Source of the DNA: Alphaproteobacteria bacterium
GTDB taxonomy: Bacteria; Pseudomonadota; Alphaproteobacteria; Sphingomonadales; Kordiimonadaceae
Assembly (NCBI GenBank): GCA_006226495.1
Contig: SBGU01000032.1
Coordinates: 46,043 to 110,042, forward strand
DNA: 64,000 nt
Reading direction: 5' to 3'
Shown: one piece after another, positions 55,099 to 64,000 of the stretch
How the letters are laid out: each line of letters starts with the position of its first letter
Numbering within the stretch: the stretch's first letter is position 1
The notes under the pieces: generated by a model
Database searches by the model: none
Told to the model about the DNA's origin: nothing
Seen by the model: only the letters and a program-made list of their open reading frames with translations
Made by a program: the position numbers and the translations under genes

Positions 55099-57012
55099 TC
55101 AGAAAGCCTGTCCCAGGCTGATATAAAGCGTGAAGGAGGCATCGCCCTCCTGCTTGTCGAACGGCACCGCGACATCAAGCCTGACCGGCGCAAATGACGT
55201 GTAGTATCTGAGGCCAAGCCCGCCGCCCCAGCGGAAGCCGGACAGTTTGGGTGTATGCCCCTGATAGACATTGCCGCCGTCGACAAAGGGCACGATGCCG
55301 ATGGTCTCGCTGATGCGGATACGGGCCTCGAACGCCACCTCTGCCACCGACAGGCCGCCCAGGGGATCGCCGTCGTCGTCCCTGGGGCCAAGGCCCTGAT
55401 ATTCGAAGCCGCGCACGGAACCACCGCCGCCCGCGAAAAAATGTTCACTCAGCGGCAACTGGTCGACCGACGCGCCCCAGATGGAGCCAAGGCGCCCGCG
55501 TGCCGCCATCGTAACCCGCTCGATGCCGAACAGTTGCTGGTAAACGGACGCATTCAGTTCGCTGGTCAGGAAAGTGAACTGGTCGCCGATCGTGGACACG
55601 GTCGGCTTCAGCCTGAGGTTCACCCGTGCGCCTTTTTTGGGGTCCAGGAGATTGTCGGTAATATCCCATGTCAGCGCGAGCGGTGTGCCGACCAGAAGGA
55701 AACTGTCGCGTTCGCCATCCTCGCGGATCTGGGTCAGCTTGGCTTCGACCCCCGCGCCGCCGACCAGGGTTTTGGCAAGCCGGCGTTCAACGCCCACCGA
55801 ATTTTCGAACAGGTGCGAGGTATAGGCCGGCGTGCTTTCGCGGCCGAACCGGCTGGCGGCGGTCAGGGTCTGGTCATAGCGGCGGAAGTGCGGCTTGCGC
55901 AGGGTGCCCTTTACCGTCTGTTCGATTTCGCCGAGCGTGGCGGCAAACTTTACGTTTTCACCACGGCCCCACATGTTGCGGTTGGTCCAGGCGGCTTCGG
56001 CCTCAAAACCTTCGCCCGTGGAATAACCGGCGCCCAGTTCAATGAGCCGGCGCGGCGCTTCCTGAACCTTGACCAGCAGCGGCACGGGTTCGGCGTCGCC
56101 GTCGCCTTCATCCAGCATTTCGCGCCGGGGTGACACGGTCACGATGCGGAACAGGCCGGACGACGAAAGGCGCAGGCGGAATTCGTCCGCCTGCTGCTGG
56201 CTGTAGGTTTCGCCTTTTTCGAATGGTTTGAAACGCTCCAGATAATCAGCTTCCGCGACCTCCAGCCCTTCAAACGAAACATCGCCGAACAGCGCCTTCG
56301 GGCCGGTATCGAAGCGGTAGGTGACGGTAACACTTTTGTCCCGGTGGTCAACCACCACATCGCGTTCGCCGATATCCGCGAACGGAAACCCGGCATTGGT
56401 GAGCGACGAGACAAGTGCGCGTTCGGTCGCGACGATCATCTCGGCCCGCGCCGGCGTACCCACAGGCAGGGTCTGCGTGGCTTCCGCCGCCAGATCTGGG
56501 CCGCCCTCGCCGGTCAGTTCCACCTTGGTGGCGCCAATGCGAAACCTGGGCCCCGGGTTCACGATAATCTCGACCGCGATATGGCCTTCGCGGCGCGATA
56601 CCCGGTTATCAAGCGCGGCGGCATAATAACCTTCGGACCGCAAAACCCGGCGGAAGCCGTCCAGGTCGGCCTGCAACCGGCCTTCGAGGCGCGACAGCGA
56701 TGTGATGCTGTCGTCCTTGTGTTCATAAAGCCGTGATGCAGATTTCAGAAGCGGGGTCAGGGTTTCGCTGTCCGACAGCAAGACGAAGTCGAGCTTGAGA
56801 CTGTAGCTGGCGGGGCCGGATTTGGCATGGGCCGCGGGGGCTGCAAGGCACACGGCAAGGCCCAGCAGCACAAGTGCTGCCAGCAAACCCGGATTCCTGT
56901 GCCCGGGCCTGGGCCTAAACCTGACCAAGATGCGTTCTATCACCCGCTCCGTCCCGTCTGTTGCCTTCGCCACAGCAATACCGGCCTTCTTCGGCTTTGT
57001 CACGGGGCACAC
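55099..57012 (-). CDS. tamA: Translocation and assembly module subunit TamA (Omp85 family)
   Basis: A 637-residue Omp85-family outer-membrane protein. A late hydrophobic leader (about residues 43-62, LLAALVLLGLAVCLAAPAAHA) precedes three POTRA-like domains (about 70-330) and a 16-strand barrel. The barrel contains the family hallmark FAGGGGSVRGFEYQ (about 525-538, RGF motif) and ends YISLGQAF. The start is uncertain: GTG at 57012 leaves a long basic pre-leader, whereas GTG at 56943, after GGAG, gives a more usual signal peptide. It follows glgB after 20 nt and may be cotranscribed with it. Confidence 0.9.
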   Translation of the reverse strand: MCPVTKPKKAGIAVAKATDGTERVIERILVRFRPRPGHRNPGLLAALVLLGLAVCLAAPAAHAKSGPASYSLKLDFVLLSDSETLTPLLKSASRLYEHKDDSITSLSRLEGRLQADLDGFRRVLRSEGYYAAALDNRVSRREGHIAVEIIVNPGPRFRIGATKVELTGEGGPDLAAEATQTLPVGTPARAEMIVATERALVSSLTNAGFPFADIGERDVVVDHRDKSVTVTYRFDTGPKALFGDVSFEGLEVAEADYLERFKPFEKGETYSQQQADEFRLRLSSSGLFRIVTVSPRREMLDEGDGDAEPVPLLVKVQEAPRRLIELGAGYSTGEGFEAEAAWTNRNMWGRGENVKFAATLGEIEQTVKGTLRKPHFRRYDQTLTAASRFGRESTPAYTSHLFENSVGVERRLAKTLVGGAGVEAKLTQIREDGERDSFLLVGTPLALTWDITDNLLDPKKGARVNLRLKPTVSTIGDQFTFLTSELNASVYQQLFGIERVTMAARGRLGSIWGASVDQLPLSEHFFAGGGGSVRGFEYQGLGPRDDDGDPLGGLSVAEVAFEARIRISETIGIVPFVDGGNVYQGHTPKLSGFRWGGGLGLRYYTSFAPVRLDVAVPFDKQEGDASFTLYISLGQAF

Positions 57013-57032
57013 GGGAATGTGCCTGCCGTGCC

Positions 57033-59225
57033 TCAGCCGCGTTCGTACCGGAACACTGTGGTCGCCAGCGGCGGCAGGGTGATCGACAATGAATAGGGCT
57101 GGATATGCCAGGGTTTGGCTTCGGCGTGAACCCCGCCGTTATTGCCGATCCCCGACCCGCCATAGAAGTGCGAGTCCGTATTCATGATCTCGGCCCACCG
57201 GCCGCCATAGGGAACGCCTACCTTGTAATTGTGGCGAACTATGGGTGAGAAATTACAGACCACCAGACAGGGGCGATAGTCGCCGCCCCGGCGCAGGAAC
57301 ATCAGCACATTGTCGCCCGATGCGCCACCTTCGACCCATTCAAACCCGGCGGGTTCGCTGTCGCGCAGATAAAGGGCGGGCGTGTTCCTGTACATGGCAT
57401 TCAGGTCGCGCACCAGGTTCTGCACATTCTTGTGTTCACTGAAGTCCAGCAAGTGCCAGTCCAGGCTGAAATCGGCCTTCCATTCGTCGTTCTGGGCAAA
57501 TTCGCCGCCCATGAACAACAGCTTCTTGCCCGGATGGGTCCACATGAAGGCGAAATAGGCACGCAGGTTGGCGAACTGTTGCCAGCGGTCGCCCGGCATG
57601 CGCGAAATCAGCGAGCCCTTGCCATGCACCACTTCATCATGGCTGAGCGGCAGCACGTAATTTTCGCTGAAGGCATAATCGATGCCGAAGGTCATCTGAT
57701 GGTGATGGTGCTTCCTGTACACGGCATCGCGCGACATGTAATCGAGCGTGTCGTGCATCCAGCCCATGTTCCATTTGAAGCCGAAGCCCAGCCCGCCCGC
57801 ATCCGTGGGGGTGGACACCCCCGGCCAGGCCGTCGATTCCTCGGCGATGGTCATGATACCCGGCTGGCTGGCATAAACCCGTTCGTTCATGCGTTTGAGG
57901 AACGCAATCGCCTCCAGGTTTTCGTTGCCGCCATACTGGTTCGGAATCCACTGGCCGCCTTCGCGGCTGTAATCCAGATACAGCATGGACGCGACAGCAT
58001 CCACCCTGAGGCCGTCCAGATGATATTCCTCAAGCCAGAAGCGCGCGTTCGAGATCAGATAATTGGCAACCTCGCGCCGGCCATAGTTGAAAATCAAGGT
58101 GTTCCAGTCGGGGTGATAGCCCTTCCGGGGATCGGCATGGTTAAACAGGTGTGTGCCGTCAAAATGCGCAAGGCCATGTTCGTCGGCCGGGAAATGGCCG
58201 GGCACCCAGTCCAGAAGCACGCCGATGTCCGCCGCATGGCAGGCATCGACAAAGGCCTTGAAGTCGGCCGGCGTGCCAAAGCGGCGTGTGGGGGAATAAA
58301 GCCCGATCGGCTGGTAGCCCCAGGACCCGTCGAACGGATATTCGCTGATCGGCATCAGCTCGATATGGGTGAAACCCATGTCCTTGACATAGGGGATCAG
58401 TTCCGCCGCCAGATCGCGGTAGCTCAGGTAGCCGTTGCCGTCCTTGCGGCGCCAGGAACCCGGATGCACCTCATACACCGAAATCGGCGCGGCACGGTGC
58501 TGGCGTTCGGCGCGGCCCGCCAGCCAGGCGGCGTCCGACCATTCATAGCTGGTCAGGTCCCGGACCACGGAGGCCGTGTTCGGGCGATATTCGGTGCCAA
58601 AGGCAAACGGATCGGCCTTCAGCGGCAACTGTTTGCCGTCCTGCCCGAAGATGCAGAATTTATAATGGGCACCGTCGCCGACACCCGGCACGAACAGTTC
58701 CCAGATACCGCTGACCCCGCGCGGGCGCATGGCATGCTGGGCCACGTTCCAATGGTTGAAATCACCAACCAGCGACACATGTTTGGCGTTCGGCGCCCAC
58801 ACGGCGAAGTGTGTGCCCTTCGCCCCCTCGTGCGTCATCACATGGGCGCCCAGGCATTCATAGGCCTTTTCGTGCGTGCCTTCGCCGATCAGATACAGGT
58901 CGATCTCGCCCAAAACCGGGCCGAAACTGTAGGGGTCCAGATAGTCCCATGTGCCGCCGGCGTTTTCGCCCACCAGCCGGTAACCGGTCTTGGCCTTGGA
59001 CGCTGGCAAATGGCCTTCGAACAGGTCACCTTTCAGCCGCTTCAGGGTCGCCAGCGCGGTCTTGCCGGTCTTGCCGTAAACCTTTACGTCAACGGCACCC
59101 GGCGCGATGGTGCGGATGACGGTGCCCGTGCCGTCCGCATGCCGGCCAAGGCGCGAGAAGGGATCGGGGTGGCGGCCTGCGGCGAGGGCATCGATCTCCC
59201 ACGCCGCCAGTTCCTTTTTGCTCAT
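57033..59225 (-). CDS. glgB: 1,4-alpha-glucan branching enzyme
   Basis: A 730-residue GH13 branching enzyme that forms alpha-1,6 branches in glycogen. The N-terminal CBM48-like domains (about residues 20-225) include HFAVWAPNAKHVSLVGDFNHWN. The catalytic barrel holds DWVPGHFPADEHGL, the nucleophile Asp in DGLRVDAVASMLYLDYSR, the acid Glu in TIAEESTAWPGVS, and LPLSHDEVVHGKGSL. The C-terminal beta domain ends TVFRYERG. Length is typical. It lies 14 nt after glgP on the same strand. Confidence 0.96.
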   Translation of the reverse strand: MSKKELAAWEIDALAAGRHPDPFSRLGRHADGTGTVIRTIAPGAVDVKVYGKTGKTALATLKRLKGDLFEGHLPASKAKTGYRLVGENAGGTWDYLDPYSFGPVLGEIDLYLIGEGTHEKAYECLGAHVMTHEGAKGTHFAVWAPNAKHVSLVGDFNHWNVAQHAMRPRGVSGIWELFVPGVGDGAHYKFCIFGQDGKQLPLKADPFAFGTEYRPNTASVVRDLTSYEWSDAAWLAGRAERQHRAAPISVYEVHPGSWRRKDGNGYLSYRDLAAELIPYVKDMGFTHIELMPISEYPFDGSWGYQPIGLYSPTRRFGTPADFKAFVDACHAADIGVLLDWVPGHFPADEHGLAHFDGTHLFNHADPRKGYHPDWNTLIFNYGRREVANYLISNARFWLEEYHLDGLRVDAVASMLYLDYSREGGQWIPNQYGGNENLEAIAFLKRMNERVYASQPGIMTIAEESTAWPGVSTPTDAGGLGFGFKWNMGWMHDTLDYMSRDAVYRKHHHHQMTFGIDYAFSENYVLPLSHDEVVHGKGSLISRMPGDRWQQFANLRAYFAFMWTHPGKKLLFMGGEFAQNDEWKADFSLDWHLLDFSEHKNVQNLVRDLNAMYRNTPALYLRDSEPAGFEWVEGGASGDNVLMFLRRGGDYRPCLVVCNFSPIVRHNYKVGVPYGGRWAEIMNTDSHFYGGSGIGNNGGVHAEAKPWHIQPYSLSITLPPLATTVFRYERG

Positions 59226-59239
59226 AACGCTATGTCACC

Positions 59240-61687
59240 TCAGCTTTTAACCGGCAGGGCGCCCCAGATATCGCTGGCATAACCCCGGATCGTGCGGTCG
59301 GCCGAGAACCAGCCCATGTTGGCCGTGTTCAGGACCGCCTTTTTCTGCCAGACATCCTGATGGTGGAAGTCCTTGTCGATCCAGCGCTGGGTGCTCCAGT
59401 AGCTGTCGAAATCGGGCGCCACCAGGAAATAGTCGTGCGCCAGCACATTGTCGACAATGCCGCAGAAACGTTCAGTATCGCCCTTCGAATAATAGCCCGA
59501 CGAAATCTGGCTGACCACATCCTGCAGGCGCGGGGTTTCCGACACCCGCACCCATGGCTGATACCCGCCCGACTGCAACTGCGCCACCTCGTCGGCTTCC
59601 ATGCCGAAGATATAGATATTGTCCTGCCCGACATGTTCGAGGATTTCGACATTGGCGCCATCGAGTGTACCGATGGTCAGCGCACCATTGAGAGCAAACT
59701 TCATGTTGCCGGTGCCCGACGCCTCGAAGCCCGCGGTCGAAATCTGTTCCGACAGGTCCGCCGCCGGGATGATGATCTCGGCCGCCGAAACATTATAGTT
59801 GGGCAGGAACACCACCTTCAGCCTGTCGCCGATGTCGCGGTCGTTGTTCACCTTGTCGGCGACATCATTGATCAGCTTGATGATCAGTTTCGCGAGCGTA
59901 TAGCTGGGTGCCGCCTTGCCGGCGAATATCTTCACGCGCGGCTGCCAGTCGCCTGACGGGTTGGCCTTCATGGCGTTATAAAGCGCCATGGTCTCCAGAA
60001 CGTTCAGAAGCTGGCGCTTATATTCATGGATACGCTTGATCTGCACATCAAAAAGCGCGGTGGGGTCCAGCTTCACGCCCAGCCGGTCCTGGATATAGGT
60101 CGCGAGCCGCACCTTGTTGCCGGCCTTGACGTCGGCGAACTTGTCGCGGAATGCGGCGTCGTCGGCATAGGGCGCCAGTTTCTTGAGCTGTTCCAGGTCG
60201 TCGACCCAGCCGTCGCCGATCGACTGGTTGATCAGGCTGGCAAGCCGCGGGTTGCATTCCAGCAGCCAGCGCCGGGGCGTGATGCCGTTGGTCTGGTTCA
60301 GGATGCGGGACGGATAGACCTGGTGCAGGTCCTTGAACACGGTCTTTTTCATCAGCTCGGTATGGAGCGCGGACACGCCGTTTACATGGCTTGAGCCGAT
60401 GAAGGCCAGGTTGCCCATGCGCACATGGCCGCCATAATGCGGATCGATCACCCGCACGATGCCGGGATCGATGCCTTCCCCGACCGCAAACACCTCGGTG
60501 GTGACGATATCGTCGATGGCGCGGATGATCTGCATATGCCTGGGCAGGGTGCGTTCAAACAGCTCCAGCGGCCATTTTTCCAGCGCCTCGGGCAAGAGGG
60601 TATGGTTGGTATAATGCAGGCAGGTGCGCGCAACCCGGAAAGCCTCGCGGAAGTCCATGCCGTGTTTGTCTTCGAGGAGCCGCACCAGTTCCGGCACCGC
60701 AATGGCCGGGTGGGTGTCGTTCATCTGGATCGCCACATGCTCGCCCAGCACCGACAGGTCGTCATGGTCGATCAGGTAGCGGTGGATGATGTCCTGCAAG
60801 GAGGCCGACGTGAAAAACACCTCCTGCTTCAGCCGAAGTTCGCGGCCTTCGGGCGTATGGTCGCCCGGATACAGCACTTTCGTGATCGATTCGGCCACGA
60901 TCTGCTGGCGCGCGGCGGCCAGGAAGTCACCCTGGTTGAACTGGCTGAGGTTCAGCACCTCGGCCGGGCGCGCAGACCACAGGCGCAAGGTGTTCACATG
61001 GCGGCCCTTCCAGCCGGCAACCGGTGTATCGAAAGCTGCCGCCAGAATGCGTTCGCTGGGGGTCCAGACCGGTTTGCCCTTGGAATCCGAGCTTACATGG
61101 CCGCCAAAATCGACATTATAGATGACCTCCGGGCGCTGGAATTCCCAGGCGTTGCCGGCCACCAGCCAGTCTTCCGGTTCTTCAAGCTGCCAGCCGTCCT
61201 TGAAGGACTGGCGGAAAATACCGTGTTCGTAACGGATGCCGTAACCGATGCCGGCAATACCGACCGTGGCCATCGAATCCATGAAACAGGCGGCCAGGCG
61301 CCCAAGGCCGCCATTGCCGAGCGCGGGGTCCGGTTCCGAGACCAGCACATCCCCGAGGTCGAGCCCGAGGCCATCGAAAAATGCCCGGGCTTCTTCGGTC
61401 AGTTCCATGTTCGAGAGCGCGTCTTCTAGCAGCCGACCGATCATGAATTCCATCGACAGGTAGTAGACGCGCTTCTGGCCGCTTTTATAGATATTGCGGG
61501 TGGTTTTCATCCAGCCGTCGACCATGCGGTCGCGGATGGCGAGCGAGAGGGCAACACACCAGTCCCGCTTGACGGCATGGGACTGGTCCTTGCCGACAGA
61601 ATAGATAAGATGCTGGACAATGCTGTCCGCGAGCGGAGGAGACTTGCGTACAGCTTCCTGCCCTGTTTCAATCGGTAAAGTTGTCAT
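59240..61687 (-). CDS. glgP: Glycogen/starch/alpha-glucan phosphorylase
   Basis: An 815-residue family GT35 phosphorylase that releases glucose-1-phosphate from glycogen. Conserved blocks are RVYYLSMEFMIGRLL, DPALGNGGLGRLAACFMDSMAT, MNDTHPAIAVPELVRLL, NQTNGITPRRWLLECNP and the pyridoxal-phosphate site EASGTGNMKFALNGALTIGTLDGANVEI, where Lys binds the cofactor. It is the first gene of the glgP-glgB unit and is divergent from glgC, so degradation and synthesis genes share a 159-bp promoter region. Confidence 0.96.
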   Translation of the reverse strand: MTTLPIETGQEAVRKSPPLADSIVQHLIYSVGKDQSHAVKRDWCVALSLAIRDRMVDGWMKTTRNIYKSGQKRVYYLSMEFMIGRLLEDALSNMELTEEARAFFDGLGLDLGDVLVSEPDPALGNGGLGRLAACFMDSMATVGIAGIGYGIRYEHGIFRQSFKDGWQLEEPEDWLVAGNAWEFQRPEVIYNVDFGGHVSSDSKGKPVWTPSERILAAAFDTPVAGWKGRHVNTLRLWSARPAEVLNLSQFNQGDFLAAARQQIVAESITKVLYPGDHTPEGRELRLKQEVFFTSASLQDIIHRYLIDHDDLSVLGEHVAIQMNDTHPAIAVPELVRLLEDKHGMDFREAFRVARTCLHYTNHTLLPEALEKWPLELFERTLPRHMQIIRAIDDIVTTEVFAVGEGIDPGIVRVIDPHYGGHVRMGNLAFIGSSHVNGVSALHTELMKKTVFKDLHQVYPSRILNQTNGITPRRWLLECNPRLASLINQSIGDGWVDDLEQLKKLAPYADDAAFRDKFADVKAGNKVRLATYIQDRLGVKLDPTALFDVQIKRIHEYKRQLLNVLETMALYNAMKANPSGDWQPRVKIFAGKAAPSYTLAKLIIKLINDVADKVNNDRDIGDRLKVVFLPNYNVSAAEIIIPAADLSEQISTAGFEASGTGNMKFALNGALTIGTLDGANVEILEHVGQDNIYIFGMEADEVAQLQSGGYQPWVRVSETPRLQDVVSQISSGYYSKGDTERFCGIVDNVLAHDYFLVAPDFDSYWSTQRWIDKDFHHQDVWQKKAVLNTANMGWFSADRTIRGYASDIWGALPVKS

Positions 61688-61846
61688 ATAATGTCAGCCT
61701 TATCGCGCTAAAAAACGAATCACGTGATATAGTAGAGGATAACAATCGATTGCAAATAGCCCATTTGCCCTTATCATTTGTTATCGAAATTATCACGTTT
61801 GTGAAACATTATTGCAACGCTCGTTGAATTTGCATAGGGGGCTTCC
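61688..61846. promoter_or_regulatory. Divergent glgP/glgC promoter region with nested inverted repeats
   Basis: A 159-bp AT-rich region. It contains the palindromes ATCACGTGAT (61719-61728) and CAATCGATTG (61743-61752). An inverted repeat GCAAAT-AGCCC-ATTTGC lies at 61752-61768. An outer pair GATAACAA (61738-61745) / TTGTTATC (61778-61785) is nearly concentric with it. ATCACGT recurs at 61792-61798. The central 17-bp dyad resembles LacI-family operators in size and symmetry. Confidence 0.6.
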
Positions 61847-63115
61847 TTGTCGAAATCCAGTTCTCAGCCTTTTGCCCGTCACACCATGGCCTATGTGCTT
61901 GCCGGAGGTCGGGGCAGCCGGCTGATGGAGCTGACTGACAAACGTGCGAAGCCCGCCGTTTATTTCGGCGGCAAGAGCCGGATTATCGACTTTGCCCTGT
62001 CGAACGCGGTCAATTCCGGCATCCGCCGCATCGGCGTCGCCACTCAATACAAGGCCCATAGTCTGATCCGCCACCTGCAGCAGGGCTGGAACTTCTTCCG
62101 GGCCGAACGGAACGAGGGTTTTGACATTCTGCCGGCATCCCAGCGTGTGTCGGAAACCCAGTGGTACGAAGGCACTGCAGATGCAGTGTACCAGAATATC
62201 GACATTATCGAAGGCTATGCGCCAAAATTTATCGTCATCCTCGCCGGCGACCATATCTACAAGATGGATTACGAGATGATGCTCGAGGACCATGTGGAAT
62301 CGGGCGCCGATGTCACCATCGGCTGTCTCGAGGTTTCGAAGGAGGAAGCCAAGGCCTTCGGGGTCATGCATGTCGACAAAAACGACGTCATCACCGACTT
62401 TCTGGAAAAGCCCAAAAATCCGCCGACCATCCCGGGCAAATCCAATGTCTGCCTGGCATCGATGGGCATTTATGTCTTCAACACCGAAACCCTGATCGAA
62501 CAGTTGAAGCGCGATGCCGCCGACCCCGAATCCAAACGCGATTTCGGCCACAATATCATCCCCTACCTGGTCAAACACGGCAAGGCGCAGGCGCACCGTT
62601 TCACCAAATCCTGCATCCGCTCGGTGCCGGGCAAGGAAGCCTACTGGCGCGACGTGGGCACGGTGGACGCCTATTGGGAAGCCAACCTGGACCTGACCTC
62701 GATCGAACCCGCCCTCAATCTGTATGACAATGAATGGCCGCTCTGGACCTATGCCGAGATCACGGCGCCCGCCAAGTTCGTGCATGATGTCGAAGGCCGG
62801 CGCGGGGTCGGCATCAATTCGCTGGTATCGGGCGGCTGCATTGTCTCCGGCTCGCGCATCGAACGCTCGCTCCTGTTCACCGGCGTGCATGCCCATTCCT
62901 ACAGTTCCATGCGCAATGCTGTGGTGCTGCCCTATGCCACGGTCAACCGCGGCGCCCGGCTGAAGGATGTGGTGATCGACCGGGGTGTGCAGATCCCCGC
63001 GGGCCTTGTGGTCGGCGAAGACCCCGAAGAAGACGCCCGCCGCTTCCGCCGCACCGAAAAAGGCGTGTGCCTGATTACCCAGCCGATGATCGACAAGCTG
63101 ACGGGGAACGCCTGA
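61847..63115 (+). CDS. glgC: Glucose-1-phosphate adenylyltransferase
   Basis: A 422-residue ADP-glucose pyrophosphorylase, the committed step of glycogen synthesis. The N-terminal block is [35 protein letters not shown] (nucleotide binding and allosteric Arg/Lys). [18 protein letters not shown] carries the catalytic Asp, and the substrate region is [17 protein letters not shown]-terminal left-handed beta-helix follows ([27 protein letters not shown]). The TTG start at 61847, preceded by AGGGGG, is taken because the first ATG (residue 13) would remove residues normally present before the nucleotide-binding loop. Its stop overlaps the glgA start. Confidence 0.95.
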   Translation: MSKSSSQPFARHTMAYVLAGGRGSRLMELTDKRAKPAVYFGGKSRIIDFALSNAVNSGIRRIGVATQYKAHSLIRHLQQGWNFFRAERNEGFDILPASQRVSETQWYEGTADAVYQNIDIIEGYAPKFIVILAGDHIYKMDYEMMLEDHVESGADVTIGCLEVSKEEAKAFGVMHVDKNDVITDFLEKPKNPPTIPGKSNVCLASMGIYVFNTETLIEQLKRDAADPESKRDFGHNIIPYLVKHGKAQAHRFTKSCIRSVPGKEAYWRDVGTVDAYWEANLDLTSIEPALNLYDNEWPLWTYAEITAPAKFVHDVEGRRGVGINSLVSGGCIVSGSRIERSLLFTGVHAHSYSSMRNAVVLPYATVNRGARLKDVVIDRGVQIPAGLVVGEDPEEDARRFRRTEKGVCLITQPMIDKLTGNA

Positions 63116-64000
63116 TGCCCGACAAGAAGGCCGGCGCCCCGGCGCCACAGGCGCCGCTCAGGCTGCTGTTTGCCGCCTCGGAATGTTATCCGCTGATCAA
63201 AACCGGCGGCCTGGCTGACGTGGTGGGCGCACTGCCCATCGCGCTGATGGACGCGGGCGCCGATGTGCGGGTGCTGTTGCCCGGTTTCCCCTCGGTCCTG
63301 AAGGGCCTGAAGAATGCCAAACCGGTTTGCAAGCTGCCGGACCTGTTTGGCGCCGACGCCACCTTGCTTGCGGGCAAGACCACCACCGGCCTGCATATGC
63401 TGGTGATCGACGCCCCGCATCTCTATGACGTGCCGGGCAACCCCTATATGGACGGCCCGGCCGAACGCGCGGGCAATGATGTGCGCTTTGCCGCGCTTGC
63501 CTTCACCGGGGCCCGGCTCGCGCAGGGACTGCTGCCGGACTGGATGCCCGATGTGGTGCATGCCCACGACTGGCAGGCCGGCCTGATTGCGCCCTATCTG
63601 GTCCAGGCTGGCGGCCCGCGCCCGAAACTGGTGTTCACCATCCATAACCTGGCTTTCCAGGGCCTGACCCCGGCGCACCGCCTGGACGCGCTCAGGCTGT
63701 CCTCGAACCTTTATCACCCCGAAGGCCTCGAATATTGGGGCCAGGTGAATTACCTGAAGGCGGCGGTCAGCTACAGCGACCATGTCACGACGGTCAGCCC
63801 CACCTATGCCATGGAAATCCAGACCCGGCATTTCGGCATGGGGCTGGATGGCCTGATGGCCCGGCACGCCGGCAAACTGTCCGGCATCGTGAACGGTATC
63901 GACACCATGGTCTGGAACCCGGAAGCCGCCAGCGTCACATCGATCCGGTTATCGTTGCGAGCCTGGTTGAGCAGCTCGGCCATAGTCTTGCGAGAGACGA
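63115..64000 (+). CDS. glgA: Glycogen synthase (3' end outside window or interrupted)
   Basis: The first about 270 codons of a GT5 glycogen synthase using ADP-glucose. Seen are the substrate-binding KTGGLADVVGALP (near residue 30), HAHDWQAGLIAPY, TIHNLAFQG and VSPTYAMEIQT, and GIVNGIDTMVWNPEA (about residues 258-272). In other GlgA proteins the last motif leads into a segment like DPxIxxxY. Here the frame stays open to the window end but the next 23 residues do not resemble GlgA, so the gene may be interrupted near 63930. Its ATG overlaps the glgC stop (TGATG). Confidence 0.88.
   Translation, partial: MPDKKAGAPAPQAPLRLLFAASECYPLIKTGGLADVVGALPIALMDAGADVRVLLPGFPSVLKGLKNAKPVCKLPDLFGADATLLAGKTTTGLHMLVIDAPHLYDVPGNPYMDGPAERAGNDVRFAALAFTGARLAQGLLPDWMPDVVHAHDWQAGLIAPYLVQAGGPRPKLVFTIHNLAFQGLTPAHRLDALRLSSNLYHPEGLEYWGQVNYLKAAVSYSDHVTTVSPTYAMEIQTRHFGMGLDGLMARHAGKLSGIVNGIDTMVWNPEAASVTSIRLSLRAWLSSSAIVLRET

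Noticed and set aside
61738..61746. GATAACAAT resembles the core of the E. coli lac operator
   Set aside because: The full symmetric operator is not present and a short match is expected by chance; only the local inverted-repeat structure is reported.

Overview
The window is a stretch of ordinary bacterial chromosome, GC-rich by eye and densely coding. It most resembles an aerobic, motile, free-living alphaproteobacterium. Pointers are DivJ/PleC-like histidine kinases, a TorF-type porin next to an M23 peptidase, an M13 peptidase lipoprotein, TamA/TamB, and a B12-riboswitch btuB operon. A Kordiimonas- or Sphingomonas-like lineage is a guess; nothing seen fixes the genus. I saw no rRNA, tRNA, CRISPR array, prophage or conjugative genes.

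Layout. 1-5.1 kb: the 3' part of a sterol desaturase gene, ubiD, a GIY-YIG nuclease gene exactly framed by two inverted copies of a 38-nt palindromic repeat, a LapA-like membrane protein, pmbA and cysQ. 5.2-14.8 kb: a TPR-histidine kinase, the overlapping genes xseA/M23 peptidase/torF-like porin, purD, fumC and a PAS-histidine kinase. 15.1-22.8 kb: an RND efflux pair, gamma-glutamyltransferase, a potassium-channel-like protein with a zinc ribbon, and a YHS-domain protein. 22.9-26.3 kb: a glutarate cluster (CoA-transferase, glutaryl-CoA dehydrogenase, divergent LysR regulator). 26.4-34.3 kb: a substrate-binding protein, a chemoreceptor with a separate periplasmic sensor protein, an M13 peptidase, MscS and a DUF2855 protein. 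34.4-41.4 kb: a cobalamin-riboswitch operon btuB-btuF-btuC-btuD-cobQ plus a TRIC-family gene. 41.6-46.3 kb: a second chemoreceptor, a CapA-like phosphatase, an unknown secreted protein, an Lrp regulator and an orphan ACT protein. 46.3-57.0 kb: an outer-membrane biogenesis region with an autotransporter, an S26 peptidase-like protein, a small secreted protein, TamB and TamA. 57.0-64.0 kb: glycogen metabolism, with glgP-glgB diverging from glgC-glgA.

The observations I rate highest are these. The two repeats around the GIY-YIG gene differ at only three base pairs, every one compensated, and they supply the end of the coding sequence. An 11-nt sequence overlapping the B12 box is perfectly complementary to the btuB ribosome-binding region. 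The glg divergent promoter holds nested inverted repeats. glgA stops resembling glycogen synthase near 63930. The S26 peptidase-like gene sits directly upstream of an autotransporter gene.
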